Numbered from the stretch's first letter, positions 7,759-15,945 are shown. The stretch: DNA of 35,399 nucleotides from Flagellatimonas centrodinii (GCF_016918765.2 NZ_CP092105.1:111160-146558); one strand, 5' to 3'. The notes: generated from the letters alone by a model not told the origin. Program-made: numbers and translations.

Positions 7759-8091
7759 ATGCGCCTGCTGCTGAAGCTCCCCGCCGAATGTCCGTTTGAA
7801 AGCGCGCTGCTCGACTACAGCGCCGCAACCGCCTACGTGCGGCATCGGCAAATGGGGCACTGGATCAAGCTGCTGCCTTCGATTGGGCGGGTGATCACCG
7901 ATATCCGCAGGCACGGGCCGGAGATCCTGGAGAACATGGGCAGGGCCTACACCCAGGATCCAGTGTCGACCGTCGGCGCCGTTCGGGTCGAGGCCGCCGA
8001 GGATCTACCGATGACAGCGGCAGCGGCTGCCGCCCGGTACCGCGAACGTGGAGCCCTGCGCGACCGCGACGACAGCGCATTGTTCAGATGA
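7759..8091 (+). CDS. Orphan protein with shared C-terminal RDxxALF tail
   Basis: I place the start at ATG 7759, where GTGGAG lies about 8 nt upstream. Starts further upstream would run through a GC hairpin. The 110-aa product is mainly helical (MRLLLKLPAECPFESALLDY...) with an Ala-rich segment before the end. It finishes LRDRDDSALFR, the first of six copies in this window of the tail L/M-x-x-R-N/D-x-x-A-L/V-F-x. I recognise no domain. It opens a cluster of small genes (7759-9287), three of which carry the tail. A 12-codon frame (7722-7759) ends across its start and could couple translation. Confidence 0.65.
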   Translation: MRLLLKLPAECPFESALLDYSAATAYVRHRQMGHWIKLLPSIGRVITDIRRHGPEILENMGRAYTQDPVSTVGAVRVEAAEDLPMTAAAAAARYRERGALRDRDDSALFR

Positions 8092-8149
8092 TGCGGTTGC
8101 GGGGCGGCGGGTGGTGGCAAAGGTGGGTTATCGCCACCGGAGTTACCCC

Positions 8150-8521
8150 ATGCGCTACATCGTCCATCCCCCCGCCGACTCGCTGTACGACATGGTTGTG
8201 TTCGACTTCGGGTCTGATTCCGTCTGTGCCCGCGCCGCGTTCACCGGCCGGTGGCGTCAGGTTGTCGACAACAGCATCACCGGCGTGCGGGCCATGATCG
8301 GCCTGAATGGCATGGTCAGCGCGATGGCCAGCCTGACCGTGCGGGGGTGTCCCGAGCCCAGTGGCTTGGCCGAGGCGGTGACCTGCGAAACCATCAGCGC
8401 CATGCCGCATGACCGCAGCGAGGCCGAGCGCGACGCAGAGGTGCATGCCCTGCAGCGACTCTGCGCCCGTCTCGACCCGGCGCGCATGGCAACGCGCAAC
8501 CACAGCGCGCTGTTCCGCTGA
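8150..8521 (+). CDS. Orphan protein with shared C-terminal RNxxALF tail
   Basis: This 123-aa protein starts at ATG 8150, with GGAG about 8 nt upstream. A longer in-frame start at 8048 would overlap the preceding gene by 44 bp and is less likely. Residues 1-45 (MRYIVHPPADSLYDMVVF...) suggest a small alpha/beta fold. The C-terminal 40 residues are an amphipathic helix (DAEVHALQRLCARLDPARM) leading into MATRNHSALFR at the very end. The body shares no similarity by eye with the neighbouring tail-bearing proteins. Function unknown. Confidence 0.75.
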   Translation: MRYIVHPPADSLYDMVVFDFGSDSVCARAAFTGRWRQVVDNSITGVRAMIGLNGMVSAMASLTVRGCPEPSGLAEAVTCETISAMPHDRSEAERDAEVHALQRLCARLDPARMATRNHSALFR

Positions 8522-8544
8522 TTCAACCTGACGGGAGACAGGAC

Positions 8545-8874
8545 GTGGAACACCCCGAAATGCAGTCAGTCGCGGATTCCGGTACGGCGCCGGACGTGTG
8601 CGAGTTGAACCCCACAATTGTGGTGGAGAAGCTGCGCGCCGGCGAAAGCGTGCGGCATAACGGCCGCTTCTTGGTGCATGATGAGGACGACAAATGGGTC
8701 TGGGGAACCGACGAATACGGCTGTGACTGCGTCCCTGCCACCAGTCAGGGCGACGGTGATCCCTACCTTGAACGGGCCGCGGCGTGGCTGTTCCATGTGC
8801 GAGACATCCCTCACCCCTTGGAACGTGGGTTCTTGGAGGGCAATCTGCTCGCCGACTGGAACCCACTGGCATGA
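8545..8874 (+). CDS. Unknown small acidic protein
   Basis: This 109-aa acidic protein reads from GTG 8545. The leader ACGGGAGACAGGAC gives GGGAGA 9-10 nt upstream. The sequence is rich in Asp, Glu and Trp (DDKWVWGTDEYGCDCV) and has a two-Cys motif, CDC. I recognise no family. Its stop overlaps the start of the KTSC-domain gene (ATGA), so the two are translationally coupled. It lacks the ALF tail found on the genes either side. Confidence 0.65.
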   Translation: MEHPEMQSVADSGTAPDVCELNPTIVVEKLRAGESVRHNGRFLVHDEDDKWVWGTDEYGCDCVPATSQGDGDPYLERAAAWLFHVRDIPHPLERGFLEGNLLADWNPLA

Positions 8875-9287
8875 GCGCTCAGAATCCGATCTTGCTGTGC
8901 GAGGGTATGACGTCGAGCACGATTGATGCGGTTGCCTACCAGCAGGCCAATGGAACGCTCAGCATCCGGTTCGCGGCCACTGGAAAGACCAAGACCAAAC
9001 GGTGCTACACCGGTGTGGGGGACTACAGTGTCTTCCGGATGCTGGTGGACTCAAGCTCGCCCGGCAAGGACTTCAACCGCATCAAGGACAAGATCTCCCT
9101 AGCTCAGGATGCTGGTGGCGGGCTGTTCGCGGTCGCGGATGCAGGACAGCTACCCGTGTTGCGGGTCGATCAAGGCGAAGCACCCCCGACCTATCAGCAA
9201 CTCCTGTCCGGTCAGCGTTCCGTCAAGGGCATCTTTCTGGATCGCGAGCGCCTTCGTTGGCGCAATGAATCGGCGGTGTTTTTCTGA
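8871..9287 (+). CDS. KTSC-domain protein with shared C-terminal RNxxAVF tail
   Basis: Start ATG 8871 overlaps the previous stop. The product is 138 aa. Residues about 15-72 match the KTSC domain: an N-terminal SSTIDAVAY strand, a central beta pair, and then VFRMLVDSSSPGKDFNRIK, where SPGKxFNR is the hallmark. KTSC domains occur alone or attached to tRNA synthetases and plasmid proteins and are thought to bind nucleic acid. The C-terminal part is unique and ends LRWRNESAVFF, one of the six shared tails (here AVF instead of ALF). It closes a cluster before the toxin-antitoxin locus. The domain call is good. Its role here is unknown. Confidence 0.78.
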   Translation: MSAQNPILLCEGMTSSTIDAVAYQQANGTLSIRFAATGKTKTKRCYTGVGDYSVFRMLVDSSSPGKDFNRIKDKISLAQDAGGGLFAVADAGQLPVLRVDQGEAPPTYQQLLSGQRSVKGIFLDRERLRWRNESAVFF

Positions 9288-9303
9288 CCCTGGCAGCCCG
9301 TAT

Positions 9304-9321
9304 CACGCCGGCATCGGCGTG
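9304..9321 (+). terminator. Stem-loop after the KTSC gene (possible terminator)
   Basis: CACGCCG-GCAT-CGGCGTG is a perfect 7-bp stem with a 4-nt loop, 16 bp after the stop at 9287 and directly before the -35 of the toxin-antitoxin promoter. No T-run follows, so termination would be weak or factor-assisted. Confidence 0.4.
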
Positions 9322-9358
9322 TTGACAATCGATATACGCCTGACTAAAGTGTATATCG
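9322..9358 (+). promoter_or_regulatory. Promoter and palindromic operator of the toxin-antitoxin operon
   Basis: The -35 TTGACA (9322-9327) and -10 TAAAGT (9345-9350) are 17 bp apart. The exact inverted repeat CGATATAC (9330-9337) / GTATATCG (9351-9358) brackets the spacer and -10. In TacA/TacT systems the RHH antitoxin binds a palindrome over its own promoter, and this arrangement fits that autoregulation. Confidence 0.8.
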
Positions 9359-9381
9359 GTTCAATACACAGGCATCGTGCC

Positions 9382-9729
9382 ATGAGAGAAGCACCCATCA
9401 ACTTGCGAGCCCGCCCGCAGCAGCGGGAGCTTATCGATCAGGCTGCGGAGAAGCTGGGCAAGACGCGCTCGGACTTCATGCTGGAAACTGCCTGCAATCG
9501 TGCGCAAGAGGTTCTGCTGGATCAGGTCTTCTTCCGGCTTGATGCGGACCGGTACCGCGAGTTCACCGAATTGCTGGATGCGCCGGCGCGGCCCAACAAG
9601 GGCCTGGAACGTCTCATGTCGACAACGCCACCGTGGGAAAAGGTCACAGCGAAGAGTGCGCAGGCGAAGAAAGCGGTGAAGTCGGCATCGAAGGCGAAGC
9701 GCCCAAGGACGATTCTGAGTGTCGCTTGA
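9382..9729 (+). CDS. tacA: DUF1778 (TacA-like) ribbon-helix-helix antitoxin
   Basis: This 115-aa protein has an RHH DNA-binding N-terminus: INLRARPQQRELIDQAAEKL, then GKTRSDFMLETACNRA (residues 6-42). The toxin-wrapping segment follows, with FFRLDADRYREFTELLDAP at 50-68, the conserved FxLxxxxxxxFxxLLD pattern of DUF1778 antitoxins. The last 30 residues are an unusual Lys/Ala-rich extension. It should neutralise the adjacent acetyltransferase and repress the operon through the palindrome at 9330-9358. The frame continues upstream, but ATG 9382 is the first start after the promoter. It overlaps the toxin gene by 11 bp, the normal antitoxin-first order. Confidence 0.9.
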   Translation: MREAPINLRARPQQRELIDQAAEKLGKTRSDFMLETACNRAQEVLLDQVFFRLDADRYREFTELLDAPARPNKGLERLMSTTPPWEKVTAKSAQAKKAVKSASKAKRPRTILSVA

Positions 9730-10204
9730 GGTCTCGCCACCGGAGTTGCTGACAGACCACCACGGGATTGCCGATTTCTCATGTGGGGTTCCCCAGCTCG
9801 ATGAGTGGCTACAGCGCCGAGCACTGGCAAACCAGCACTCGGGGGGGAGTCGGACCTTCGTGCTGGCCGATGCAGACCACCGCGTGCTGGCGTACTACGC
9901 GCTGGCCGCTGGTGCGGTAGCGGCGGCTGACGCGCCGGGGGCAATCCGTCGCAACATGCCCGCGCCGATCCCGGTGATCGTGCTGGGCCGACTCGCTGTG
10001 GACAGCCGAATGCAGGGCCGCAAATACGGCGCCTTCATGCTGCGGGATGCAGTGCAGCGTGCGCAGTTGGTGGCCGAGAACGCTGGCGTGCGCGCAATGG
10101 TTGTGCATGCCATGAGCGACGCTGCACGTGACTTCTATCTCGGGTACGGATTCGTACCGTCTCCGACCGATCCCATGGACCTGTTGCTGAAATTGGGGGC
10201 GTAG
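9719..10204 (+). CDS. tacT: GNAT-family toxin (TacT-like tRNA acetyltransferase)
   Basis: This 161-aa GNAT protein has the expected length for TacT/AtaT-type toxins. The start is GTG 9719, inside the antitoxin gene. Seen features: an N-terminal FSCGVPQLDEWLQRRA block typical of the family, the acetyl-CoA loop RMQGRKYGAF (97-106) after VIVLGRLAVD, and the C-terminal ARDFYLGYGF with Y140 at the position of the catalytic tyrosine. Family members acetylate the amino group of aminoacyl-tRNAs and stop translation. The pair is a classical addiction or phage-defence module and helps keep the element in the population. The tRNA target cannot be read from the sequence. Confidence 0.9.
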   Translation: MSLEVSPPELLTDHHGIADFSCGVPQLDEWLQRRALANQHSGGSRTFVLADADHRVLAYYALAAGAVAAADAPGAIRRNMPAPIPVIVLGRLAVDSRMQGRKYGAFMLRDAVQRAQLVAENAGVRAMVVHAMSDAARDFYLGYGFVPSPTDPMDLLLKLGA

Positions 10205-10269
10205 GGGCGCCATTGCGGTACCGGCGCCAAACAGTCAGGGTCCATGGATATCGATTGATGGAGCCTGAG

Positions 10270-11241
10270 ATGCCTCACCCAATGCAGCAGTATCACGACC
10301 TTCTTGAACGTGCATTCCTGACAGGCACGATCCAGCACAACCAGCGGACAGGCATCGACTGTCACGTCCTGCCGGGGGTGCAGCTGCAGTTCGATCTGCG
10401 CGACGGTTTCCCGGCGGTCAGCACCAAGAAGCTGCACTTCCGCAGCGTGGTGGCGGAGCTGCTGGGATTCCTGCAAGGCTGCGACAGCGCCGCACAGTTC
10501 CGGGCGCTCGGGACCCGAATCTGGGATGCCAACGCCAACGAAACGCCAGCCTGGGTGAACAATCCCAACCGCCGCGGCCCTGATGATCTCGGCCGCATCT
10601 ACTCGAAGCAATGGACCGACTGGCGCGACTACCGTGTGGTGAGATCGCTTGCGGAAGCTGAAACCTTGGAGTGGCACGGCTACAGCATGGTCATGCACGA
10701 TCCGACGCAGCCCAGCTGGTTGATGCTGCGAGGGCTCAACCAGGTCGAGCGTGCGCTGGATTTGATCATGACCGACCCATCCGACCGTCGAATCCTGATC
10801 TCCGGCTGGCGACCCGACGAGTTCGACCAGATGGCCCTGCCCCCATGCCACAACACCTACGCCTTCATTCCTTTCGAGGATCTGCGCGAGCTGCACTTGG
10901 TGATGACCGTCCGCAGCTGGGATCTCTTCTTGGGGGCGCCGTTCAACATCGCCTCCGCCGCCCTGTTTCTCTCGATCATGGCGCGGCTTTCGGGGTATCA
11001 GGCGGCAACACTGACGATTCAGGCTGCCAACGCTCACCTCTATGCCAATCACCGGCAGCAGGCGGTGGAGCAGCTCGGCCGCGATCATTTCCCGCTGCCA
11101 CGGCTGGTGATGGATGATCGACTTGTACCGCTCGACAGCCCAGGTCTGGTACCGGGCGTGTTCTCGACCCTGAACCCCGAGCAGTTCGACTTGCTGGACT
11201 ACCAGCACCACCCTGCGATCAAGGCACCGATGGCAAGTTGA
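10270..11241 (+). CDS. Divergent thymidylate synthase homologue (possible dUMP hydroxymethylase)
   Basis: This 323-aa protein of the ThyA fold starts at ATG 10270 with GGAG 6 nt upstream; ATG 10258 is possible. Retained residues (E. coli ThyA equivalents) are nucleophile C193 in LPPCH, phosphate-binding arginines R26 and R173/R174, E63, W85, N226 in GAPFN and the AHLY motif (H256, Y258). Departures are visible: W180 is followed by Arg instead of Asn, the Gln four residues after the PCH histidine is Ala198, the Asp before AHLY is Asn254, and the HELLWF block reads AELLGF. Canonical enzymes methylate dUMP with methylene-THF. Phage relatives hydroxymethylate dUMP for DNA hypermodification. The divergent sites, together with a base-hypermodification gene at 21140, make the second role plausible. 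This is inference. Confidence 0.85.
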   Translation: MPHPMQQYHDLLERAFLTGTIQHNQRTGIDCHVLPGVQLQFDLRDGFPAVSTKKLHFRSVVAELLGFLQGCDSAAQFRALGTRIWDANANETPAWVNNPNRRGPDDLGRIYSKQWTDWRDYRVVRSLAEAETLEWHGYSMVMHDPTQPSWLMLRGLNQVERALDLIMTDPSDRRILISGWRPDEFDQMALPPCHNTYAFIPFEDLRELHLVMTVRSWDLFLGAPFNIASAALFLSIMARLSGYQAATLTIQAANAHLYANHRQQAVEQLGRDHFPLPRLVMDDRLVPLDSPGLVPGVFSTLNPEQFDLLDYQHHPAIKAPMAS

Positions 11242-11313
11242 GGGCTTGCGGGGGCGGGCATTTCTCCGAATGGTGGGGGTGTTCGCTCAACCTACCACCG
11301 CCACGGAGAACCC

Positions 11314-11718
11314 ATGAAGATTTCCGACCTAAACACCATCGCGCAGGCCTGCTTGATGATGAGCCAGCGGCAGTGCGCCGAGAAGCTCGTTGGGCTTCAC
11401 AACCAGATGCGGCGTCAGACCGCCGGCGCCGGCGCGGTGGCCGTCCGGATCGAGTTCTTCGTCTATGCCGTGATGATGGGCGTCGTCGGCACCTTGAACG
11501 GGCTGGCCGACGAGCATGCGCCGTCGTCGGAGTTGAGCGACCGGTCGCTCGACCTGGTGTTCGAGGATGGCGATCTGACCCCGACGGTGGTCGCGCAGCT
11601 CGCGATCCTGGCGGATACCTGTCCCCCTTTCGCCGATTCCTTGAGGAAGGCGGGCTATCAGGACTGCCTGAAGCTGTGGCGCACGCGGCCGCAGAGCGAC
11701 CTGTTTGCGGCGGTCTGA
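11314..11718 (+). CDS. Unknown helical protein with near-terminal QSDLF motif
   Basis: This 134-aa protein starts at ATG 11314 behind ACGGAGAACCC (good ribosome site). It is predicted mostly helical, with a hydrophobic central helix (RIEFFVYAVMMGVVGTLNGL, residues 46-65) that may be buried rather than membrane-spanning. The end reads RPQSDLFAAV. QSDLF matches the sliding-clamp binding consensus (Q-x-[SD]-L-F), and its last hydrophobic pair is also similar to the ALF tails on other genes here. It is followed after 1 bp by the next gene. No family was recognised. Confidence 0.7.
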   Translation: MKISDLNTIAQACLMMSQRQCAEKLVGLHNQMRRQTAGAGAVAVRIEFFVYAVMMGVVGTLNGLADEHAPSSELSDRSLDLVFEDGDLTPTVVAQLAILADTCPPFADSLRKAGYQDCLKLWRTRPQSDLFAAV

Positions 11719-11719
11719 C

Positions 11720-12007
11720 ATGAGCCACCCTGGATCATCACCGATGACGCCGCCACCGTGGGTACGGAGCGAAGGCCCGGCAGCGCAGCTGCATGAGGCG
11801 GTGACGCCATGGTGCGTGCTCTACAGCCATACCGAACGCGCCGACAATGGCGAGTTCCCCATTTTCGGCACCTACACCCCGGCTGATGGGCGGCTGTCCA
11901 TCCGCGGCGACACGCCGGCCGACATCGAGCAGGCGATTCGCGATCGCGTTACCGCGGTCTGGGGCGAACCGGCGTCCGGCTCCGATGCCAATCCGGAGGG
12001 CCGGTGA
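11720..12007 (+). CDS. Unknown small protein upstream of the methyltransferase
   Basis: This 95-aa protein starts at ATG 11720, one base after the preceding stop, and its own stop overlaps the GTG start of the methyltransferase. The sequence is Pro-rich at the start. It then shows a compact alpha/beta pattern (WCVLYSHTERADNGEFPIFG, then a helix DIEQAIRDRV). I know no family. The tight coupling on both sides suggests co-expression with the DNA methyltransferase. Confidence 0.65.
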   Translation: MSHPGSSPMTPPPWVRSEGPAAQLHEAVTPWCVLYSHTERADNGEFPIFGTYTPADGRLSIRGDTPADIEQAIRDRVTAVWGEPASGSDANPEGR

Positions 12008-13422
12008 CGATGGCGGATTCAGCCTGCCTGGAGCTCGACCTCGCGCCCAAGGGTGGCGAGATCGCCATGACGGTTGCCGTGGACCAGCTTCATCACGCCA
12101 CGGCGCTCTACACCCGATCGCCGGTTGTCGATGCCTTGCTGAGCGAGGCCGGGTGGTTCGAGCCCGGCAAACGGCTCTGTGACCCCTCCGCCGGCGACGG
12201 CGCATTCCTCGATACCGCCCTGCGGAGTGTCCTGGCGTCGGTGGCCGACCCCGACGATGGCCTGATCCTGCACAGCATCGAAGGGTGGGAGATTCATCCC
12301 GGTGCGTGCCGGGATGCTCATGATCGTTTGGCCCGAACCCTCGCGGGGCATGGCTGGCGCACTGCTGATGCGCTGGCGCTGGCCAAACGCATCGTTCACC
12401 GGGGCGACTTCCTCACCGAGGCGGCGCCGCAGCCACAGTGGGACGTGATCGCTGCCAACCCGCCATACCTGCGCTACTGCAAGGTGCCTTCCGCTCTGCG
12501 GGCGGTCTACGACGTGGCGGTACCGGAACATGCGCGAGCCGATTTGCTGCATGCGTTCCTGAGTCGCTGTGCCGACATGCTGAACCCGGGCGGCGTGCTG
12601 GCGGCGGTGACCAGCGACCGCTGGTGCTTCAATGCTCAGGCGGCCAACCTGCGGGCTGTGCTGGGGAAATCTCTGCGAGTGCGGCATCTGAACCGGATCG
12701 ACGGCGACAGCGCCTTCTACAGGCCGAAGAACCGCCGAAGCGGCACGCCTCCGAGGGTGCATCCCGTGACCGTCGTCCTCGAACGCGCGGACGGCGATGG
12801 CATTGCACGCCTGGATGGCTCGCCCATCTACCCAGGGTCAACCGACGTTGGCGCCACCGGCCGCACGCTGGCGGACATCGCCACGGTCAAGCTCGCACCG
12901 TGGCTCGGCACGCCGGGCATCTTCGTGGTCAAGCCTGATGTGGCGGCGCGGCTGCCGGCAGACTGGCTGATACCGGTCGCCGACGGCAAGGATTTCACCG
13001 GCGGCGTGTTCTCGGGGCCCAAGGCCTTTGCGATCCGCACCGAGGGGGTTTCGTGTCTGGAGGAGCTGCCGGGGGCCATCGTCGATCACCTGAAGCGGGA
13101 GCTGCCGCGAATGTGCCGACGCGGCCGGCGCGATCGCTGCTGGTTGCCGCCGGAGACCTGGATCAACAAGTTCGACCTGTCCCAGCCCTCCATCGTGGTA
13201 CCGCGAATCTGTCACGGGTTGACCGCGGTTGAGATCCCACCGGGAATACTGCCGATCGACCACGGCCTAAGCATCGCTCAAACCCCGGGGATGTCTCTTG
13301 ATTCGGTGATGGAGGCCCTGCAGGCCGCCAGGGCGCGGCAGTGGATCGCCGCCCGGGCGCCCCGGCTCGAAGGGGGTTTCGTGAGCATCACCACCACCCT
13401 GCTGCGCAGTCTGCCGGTTTAA
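12004..13422 (+). CDS. N6-adenine DNA methyltransferase (Eco57I/TaqI-like class)
   Basis: This 472-aa SAM-dependent methyltransferase carries a motif X-like segment (ALYTRSPVVDALL), motif I LCDPSAGDGAFL (about 59-70) for SAM, and catalytic motif IV ANPPYLRY (about 154-161). The order X-I-IV followed by a long C-terminal target-recognition part is the gamma class used by type IIG/TaqI-like enzymes. No nuclease domain or partner endonuclease is adjacent, so it looks like an orphan methyltransferase. Such enzymes often mask the element from host restriction. The start is GTG 12004 (GTGA overlap with the previous gene); ATG 12010 is an alternative. The recognition site cannot be predicted. Confidence 0.88.
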   Translation: MTMADSACLELDLAPKGGEIAMTVAVDQLHHATALYTRSPVVDALLSEAGWFEPGKRLCDPSAGDGAFLDTALRSVLASVADPDDGLILHSIEGWEIHPGACRDAHDRLARTLAGHGWRTADALALAKRIVHRGDFLTEAAPQPQWDVIAANPPYLRYCKVPSALRAVYDVAVPEHARADLLHAFLSRCADMLNPGGVLAAVTSDRWCFNAQAANLRAVLGKSLRVRHLNRIDGDSAFYRPKNRRSGTPPRVHPVTVVLERADGDGIARLDGSPIYPGSTDVGATGRTLADIATVKLAPWLGTPGIFVVKPDVAARLPADWLIPVADGKDFTGGVFSGPKAFAIRTEGVSCLEELPGAIVDHLKRELPRMCRRGRRDRCWLPPETWINKFDLSQPSIVVPRICHGLTAVEIPPGILPIDHGLSIAQTPGMSLDSVMEALQAARARQWIAARAPRLEGGFVSITTTLLRSLPV

Positions 13423-13434
13423 TCGGAGGATCAG

Positions 13435-13800
13435 ATGACGAATGACCTGGCTGCGGCCACCTCTCAGGCGTTCTCAGGCGCGGCCCCCGGGACATTGATC
13501 GCCTTCGAGGCCATGGGCTACACCAACCTGCGAGTGCTTCCTGACGGGCGTGTCGTGGCCCTGCACCCATTCCTTTTCACCGTGGGGTTGGTGGTCGGGC
13601 TGACGGCTACGCACTATCAGCATCGCTACTGCTATCCCGATGCCGCCAGTGCGCATGCGGCCATCACCAGCTGGGATGGCGTCGGACACCCGCCGGGCCC
13701 CTGGATCAAGCGCAAGGGCCTGGACGGCGAGTTGGCCAACGAACAAACGTTTCAAGGGATCCCAGTGCGTCAAGAGACGGCGGGGCAGCCAAGGGTCTAG
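13435..13800 (+). CDS. Unknown 121-aa protein
   Basis: It starts at ATG 13435 behind TCGGAGGATCAG, a strong ribosome site. The middle holds a hydrophobic stretch (HPFLFTVGLVVGLTATHY) that may be buried or membrane-associated, followed by Tyr/His-rich sequence and a helix (DAASAHAAITSW). The end is polar. I recognise no family. It lies 12 bp after the methyltransferase and probably shares its transcript. Confidence 0.65.
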   Translation: MTNDLAAATSQAFSGAAPGTLIAFEAMGYTNLRVLPDGRVVALHPFLFTVGLVVGLTATHYQHRYCYPDAASAHAAITSWDGVGHPPGPWIKRKGLDGELANEQTFQGIPVRQETAGQPRV

Positions 13801-13831
13801 TAAGCGATCAGGGACGAAGCAAGAGGCAACT

Positions 13832-14113
13832 ATGAAGGCACAGATTCGCTGGACCTGCGGGCCGCAATCCAAGACGGCCGAGTATGACGCGGAAGACATC
13901 TGCATCGATGTCGAACTCCCAGCCGTTCCCCAGATCGGCATCCTTCTCAAGGTCACGTCTGATGGAGAGTTTGTCCGCGTCGATGACGTCTACATGGACC
14001 TGTCCGAAGACGGAGATGGGCTTTTGGTGTTTCTGAAGGACGCGGAGCCTGGTACCCCTGATTTCCGTCCGTGGGCTGAACTGAAGGCCCAGGGGTGGCG
14101 GCTGATCGGATAG
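13832..14113 (+). CDS. Unknown small acidic protein
   Basis: This 93-aa acidic protein reads from ATG 13832 with GAGG about 8 nt upstream. The sequence alternates strands and turns (MKAQIRWTCG..., ICIDVELPAVPQIG...), suggesting an all-beta or alpha/beta fold. A final helix (WAELKAQGWRLIG) closes it. No known motif or partner was found. It follows the previous gene after 31 bp. Confidence 0.6.
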   Translation: MKAQIRWTCGPQSKTAEYDAEDICIDVELPAVPQIGILLKVTSDGEFVRVDDVYMDLSEDGDGLLVFLKDAEPGTPDFRPWAELKAQGWRLIG

Positions 14114-14193
14114 CGCTTGCGTGGCTCAGGTGTGTGGGCAGCTTACGAGTCTAGGAAGTAAGCGCCGCTGTCCGTCAAACCGTCATTGCTTCA

Positions 14194-14215
14194 GGGGTGG
14201 GCGTGCATTCACCCC
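14194..14215 (+). other. Stem-loop in the 14114-14248 gap
   Basis: GGGGTG (14194-14199) and CACCCC (14210-14215) form a 6-bp stem around a 10-nt loop, 34 nt before the start at 14249. It could be an attenuator or a processing site. Nothing else was seen in this gap. Confidence 0.3.
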
Positions 14216-14248
14216 CGTTCCACCGGGAATCTCCCAAGAGGAAACCGT

Positions 14249-15313
14249 ATGAATGCCATTTCAGCAGTTGAGGTCACCCGCGATGCCAGCGGCATGTGGA
14301 TGCATCCGGGCTTCCCGTGGGGGGTAGTTGGTTCTGCCAATACTCTCCAGGAAACCATTGAGGCGATGGGCCTTGAAATGAGCTGCGTGTTGATGGAAGA
14401 GGATGCGCGCATGCCCTTGGCGCAGCTCTACGCCACCAAGTTGGATGTCTCGCTCTGCAGCCAGTGGGCCCCCTCACGTCCGTGGGGCGACGGCTGGTTT
14501 CTGGTCTCCATTCACGATTCCGAGGACGGGCCGTGTGCGACGTGGGTGCGCGAGGTGTCAGGTCGGCGCATCTCACCGGAGGGACGGGCCGACGTTGAAG
14601 CGCATCTCATGGCAGAGCTGGGCTCGATGCTGGACCTGCAGATGACGATGAATGAGGTGGTCAACCCGTCCTGGCTGAGCGCTGGGTACCCGTTCCTTCG
14701 GGCGGTTCTGATTGAGGGTGCTGAAGGGATCGAGCACGTTGGGTGGAAATGGTGGAAGGCGCAGACCCCGGATGACGCGCAGGCGCGTCTGGAGGTCATC
14801 GACAAGCTGCATTTCTATCTATCCCATTTCATAGTTGCCGGGGCGGCACAGCTCGGAGTGGACCGCTACCCGGACCGCGCGGCACGCCAACAGATAATCG
14901 AGGCAGCGCGGGAGATCATGGTGACTTCGCTTCGCCATGAACTTGAAAGCTGCGTTCTCGACTTCGATGGGATGCGCTTTGCATACGAGAATCTCTCCGT
15001 CTGCGAGCGGTTCGAATTGATGGCGGGTCTTGCTGTCGCGCGGCGGGCTTCCTTGCGGCTGTTGATCGAGACCTGGGTGCAGCTGGGCGGAGAGGGAAAG
15101 GATCTGGTGCGCGAGTACATCGGCAAGAACACCCTCAACGTCTTTCGGGCGCGCAATGGTTACAAGGAAGGTCGCTACGTCAAGGAGTGGGACGGCCGCG
15201 AAGACAATGTGCACCTGGTTGAGCTGCTGCCGGGAATCCCCACCGAGGGTATGTATGCAGCACTGTGGTCCGCGCTGGAGCAGCGATACCAGCAATTGGC
15301 GGGCCCAGCCTAG
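14249..15313 (+). CDS. Unknown 354-aa protein
   Basis: The start is ATG 14249, which follows AAGAGGAAACC. An upstream ATG at 14186 lacks a ribosome site. The protein is soluble and rich in Trp and Glu. An N-terminal half has mixed strands (FPWGVVGSANTLQET...). A helical C-terminal half includes LHFYLSHFIVAGAAQLGVD and a final segment VELLPGIPTEGMYAALW. No catalytic motif stands out, and I do not recognise the family. It sits alone between two gaps of about 100 bp and may be its own transcript. Confidence 0.7.
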   Translation: MNAISAVEVTRDASGMWMHPGFPWGVVGSANTLQETIEAMGLEMSCVLMEEDARMPLAQLYATKLDVSLCSQWAPSRPWGDGWFLVSIHDSEDGPCATWVREVSGRRISPEGRADVEAHLMAELGSMLDLQMTMNEVVNPSWLSAGYPFLRAVLIEGAEGIEHVGWKWWKAQTPDDAQARLEVIDKLHFYLSHFIVAGAAQLGVDRYPDRAARQQIIEAAREIMVTSLRHELESCVLDFDGMRFAYENLSVCERFELMAGLAVARRASLRLLIETWVQLGGEGKDLVREYIGKNTLNVFRARNGYKEGRYVKEWDGREDNVHLVELLPGIPTEGMYAALWSALEQRYQQLAGPA

Positions 15314-15422
15314 ATTATCCGCAACTGATCAAGCGCCCTCGACACAATCTGACTGCCTATATATTGGCGCAGTGATTTGCGGGTGCAGTCACCGACATAG
15401 AGCTACTTACAGGGAGTATGAA

Positions 15423-15911
15423 ATGATCATGAATATCAAAGCCGGCACATTCTTTGTGCTTGCCTCAGCCGTGTCGACGGTTGCCTTTGTAATTTTTATA
15501 ACTTGGCTGGTCATCGACTACAAGGAGTCCCGGGAAACGGTTGATTCTGCGGAACGGGCCGCATCCGAGTGGGTCATGGATGTTGCTGACATTGCTCCGG
15601 CCAAGTTTCCGATCGGGTCCCAGTGGGAGCTGGCGTTTTCGGGCGAGCCGTTCGATGGCGTGAATCCGGTGTGCGCGCCGGATGCCGGCATTTCCTACAC
15701 CGTCCAAGGTTTTGATCTGGAAGACTACCTGTTGCTGGTGTCGCAGCGGGGCCCTGCTCCGGCTGGGAGTGTGACCTGGCTTCAGGTCAGCATTTCGACT
15801 CACAACGTACCGCGCGTGGTTTTGGTTACCCAGGGCGAAGGTGGTTCGAGGAAGGAGCGCATCGAGCTCATTGGAGCGCCGGTGCTGATCAATGCGCGGT
15901 GTGGTCCCTGA
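15423..15911 (+). CDS. Unknown single-pass membrane protein
   Basis: This 162-aa protein starts at ATG 15423, 6 nt after AGGGAG; a second in-frame ATG lies at 15429. Residues about 8-30 (FFVLASAVSTVAFVIFITWLV) form one membrane helix or uncleaved signal anchor. The rest is an exported-looking soluble domain with two cysteines that could pair. Orientation is probably N-in with a periplasmic body. No family was recognised. Confidence 0.68.
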   Translation: MIMNIKAGTFFVLASAVSTVAFVIFITWLVIDYKESRETVDSAERAASEWVMDVADIAPAKFPIGSQWELAFSGEPFDGVNPVCAPDAGISYTVQGFDLEDYLLLVSQRGPAPAGSVTWLQVSISTHNVPRVVLVTQGEGGSRKERIELIGAPVLINARCGP

Positions 15912-15945
15912 GCCCTTGAATCGGACCGATACAGGAGTAGACCTC

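Noticed and set aside
15333-15365. TCGACA...TATATT as a promoter before 15423
   Set aside because: Spacing is only about 15 bp and the -35 is poor.
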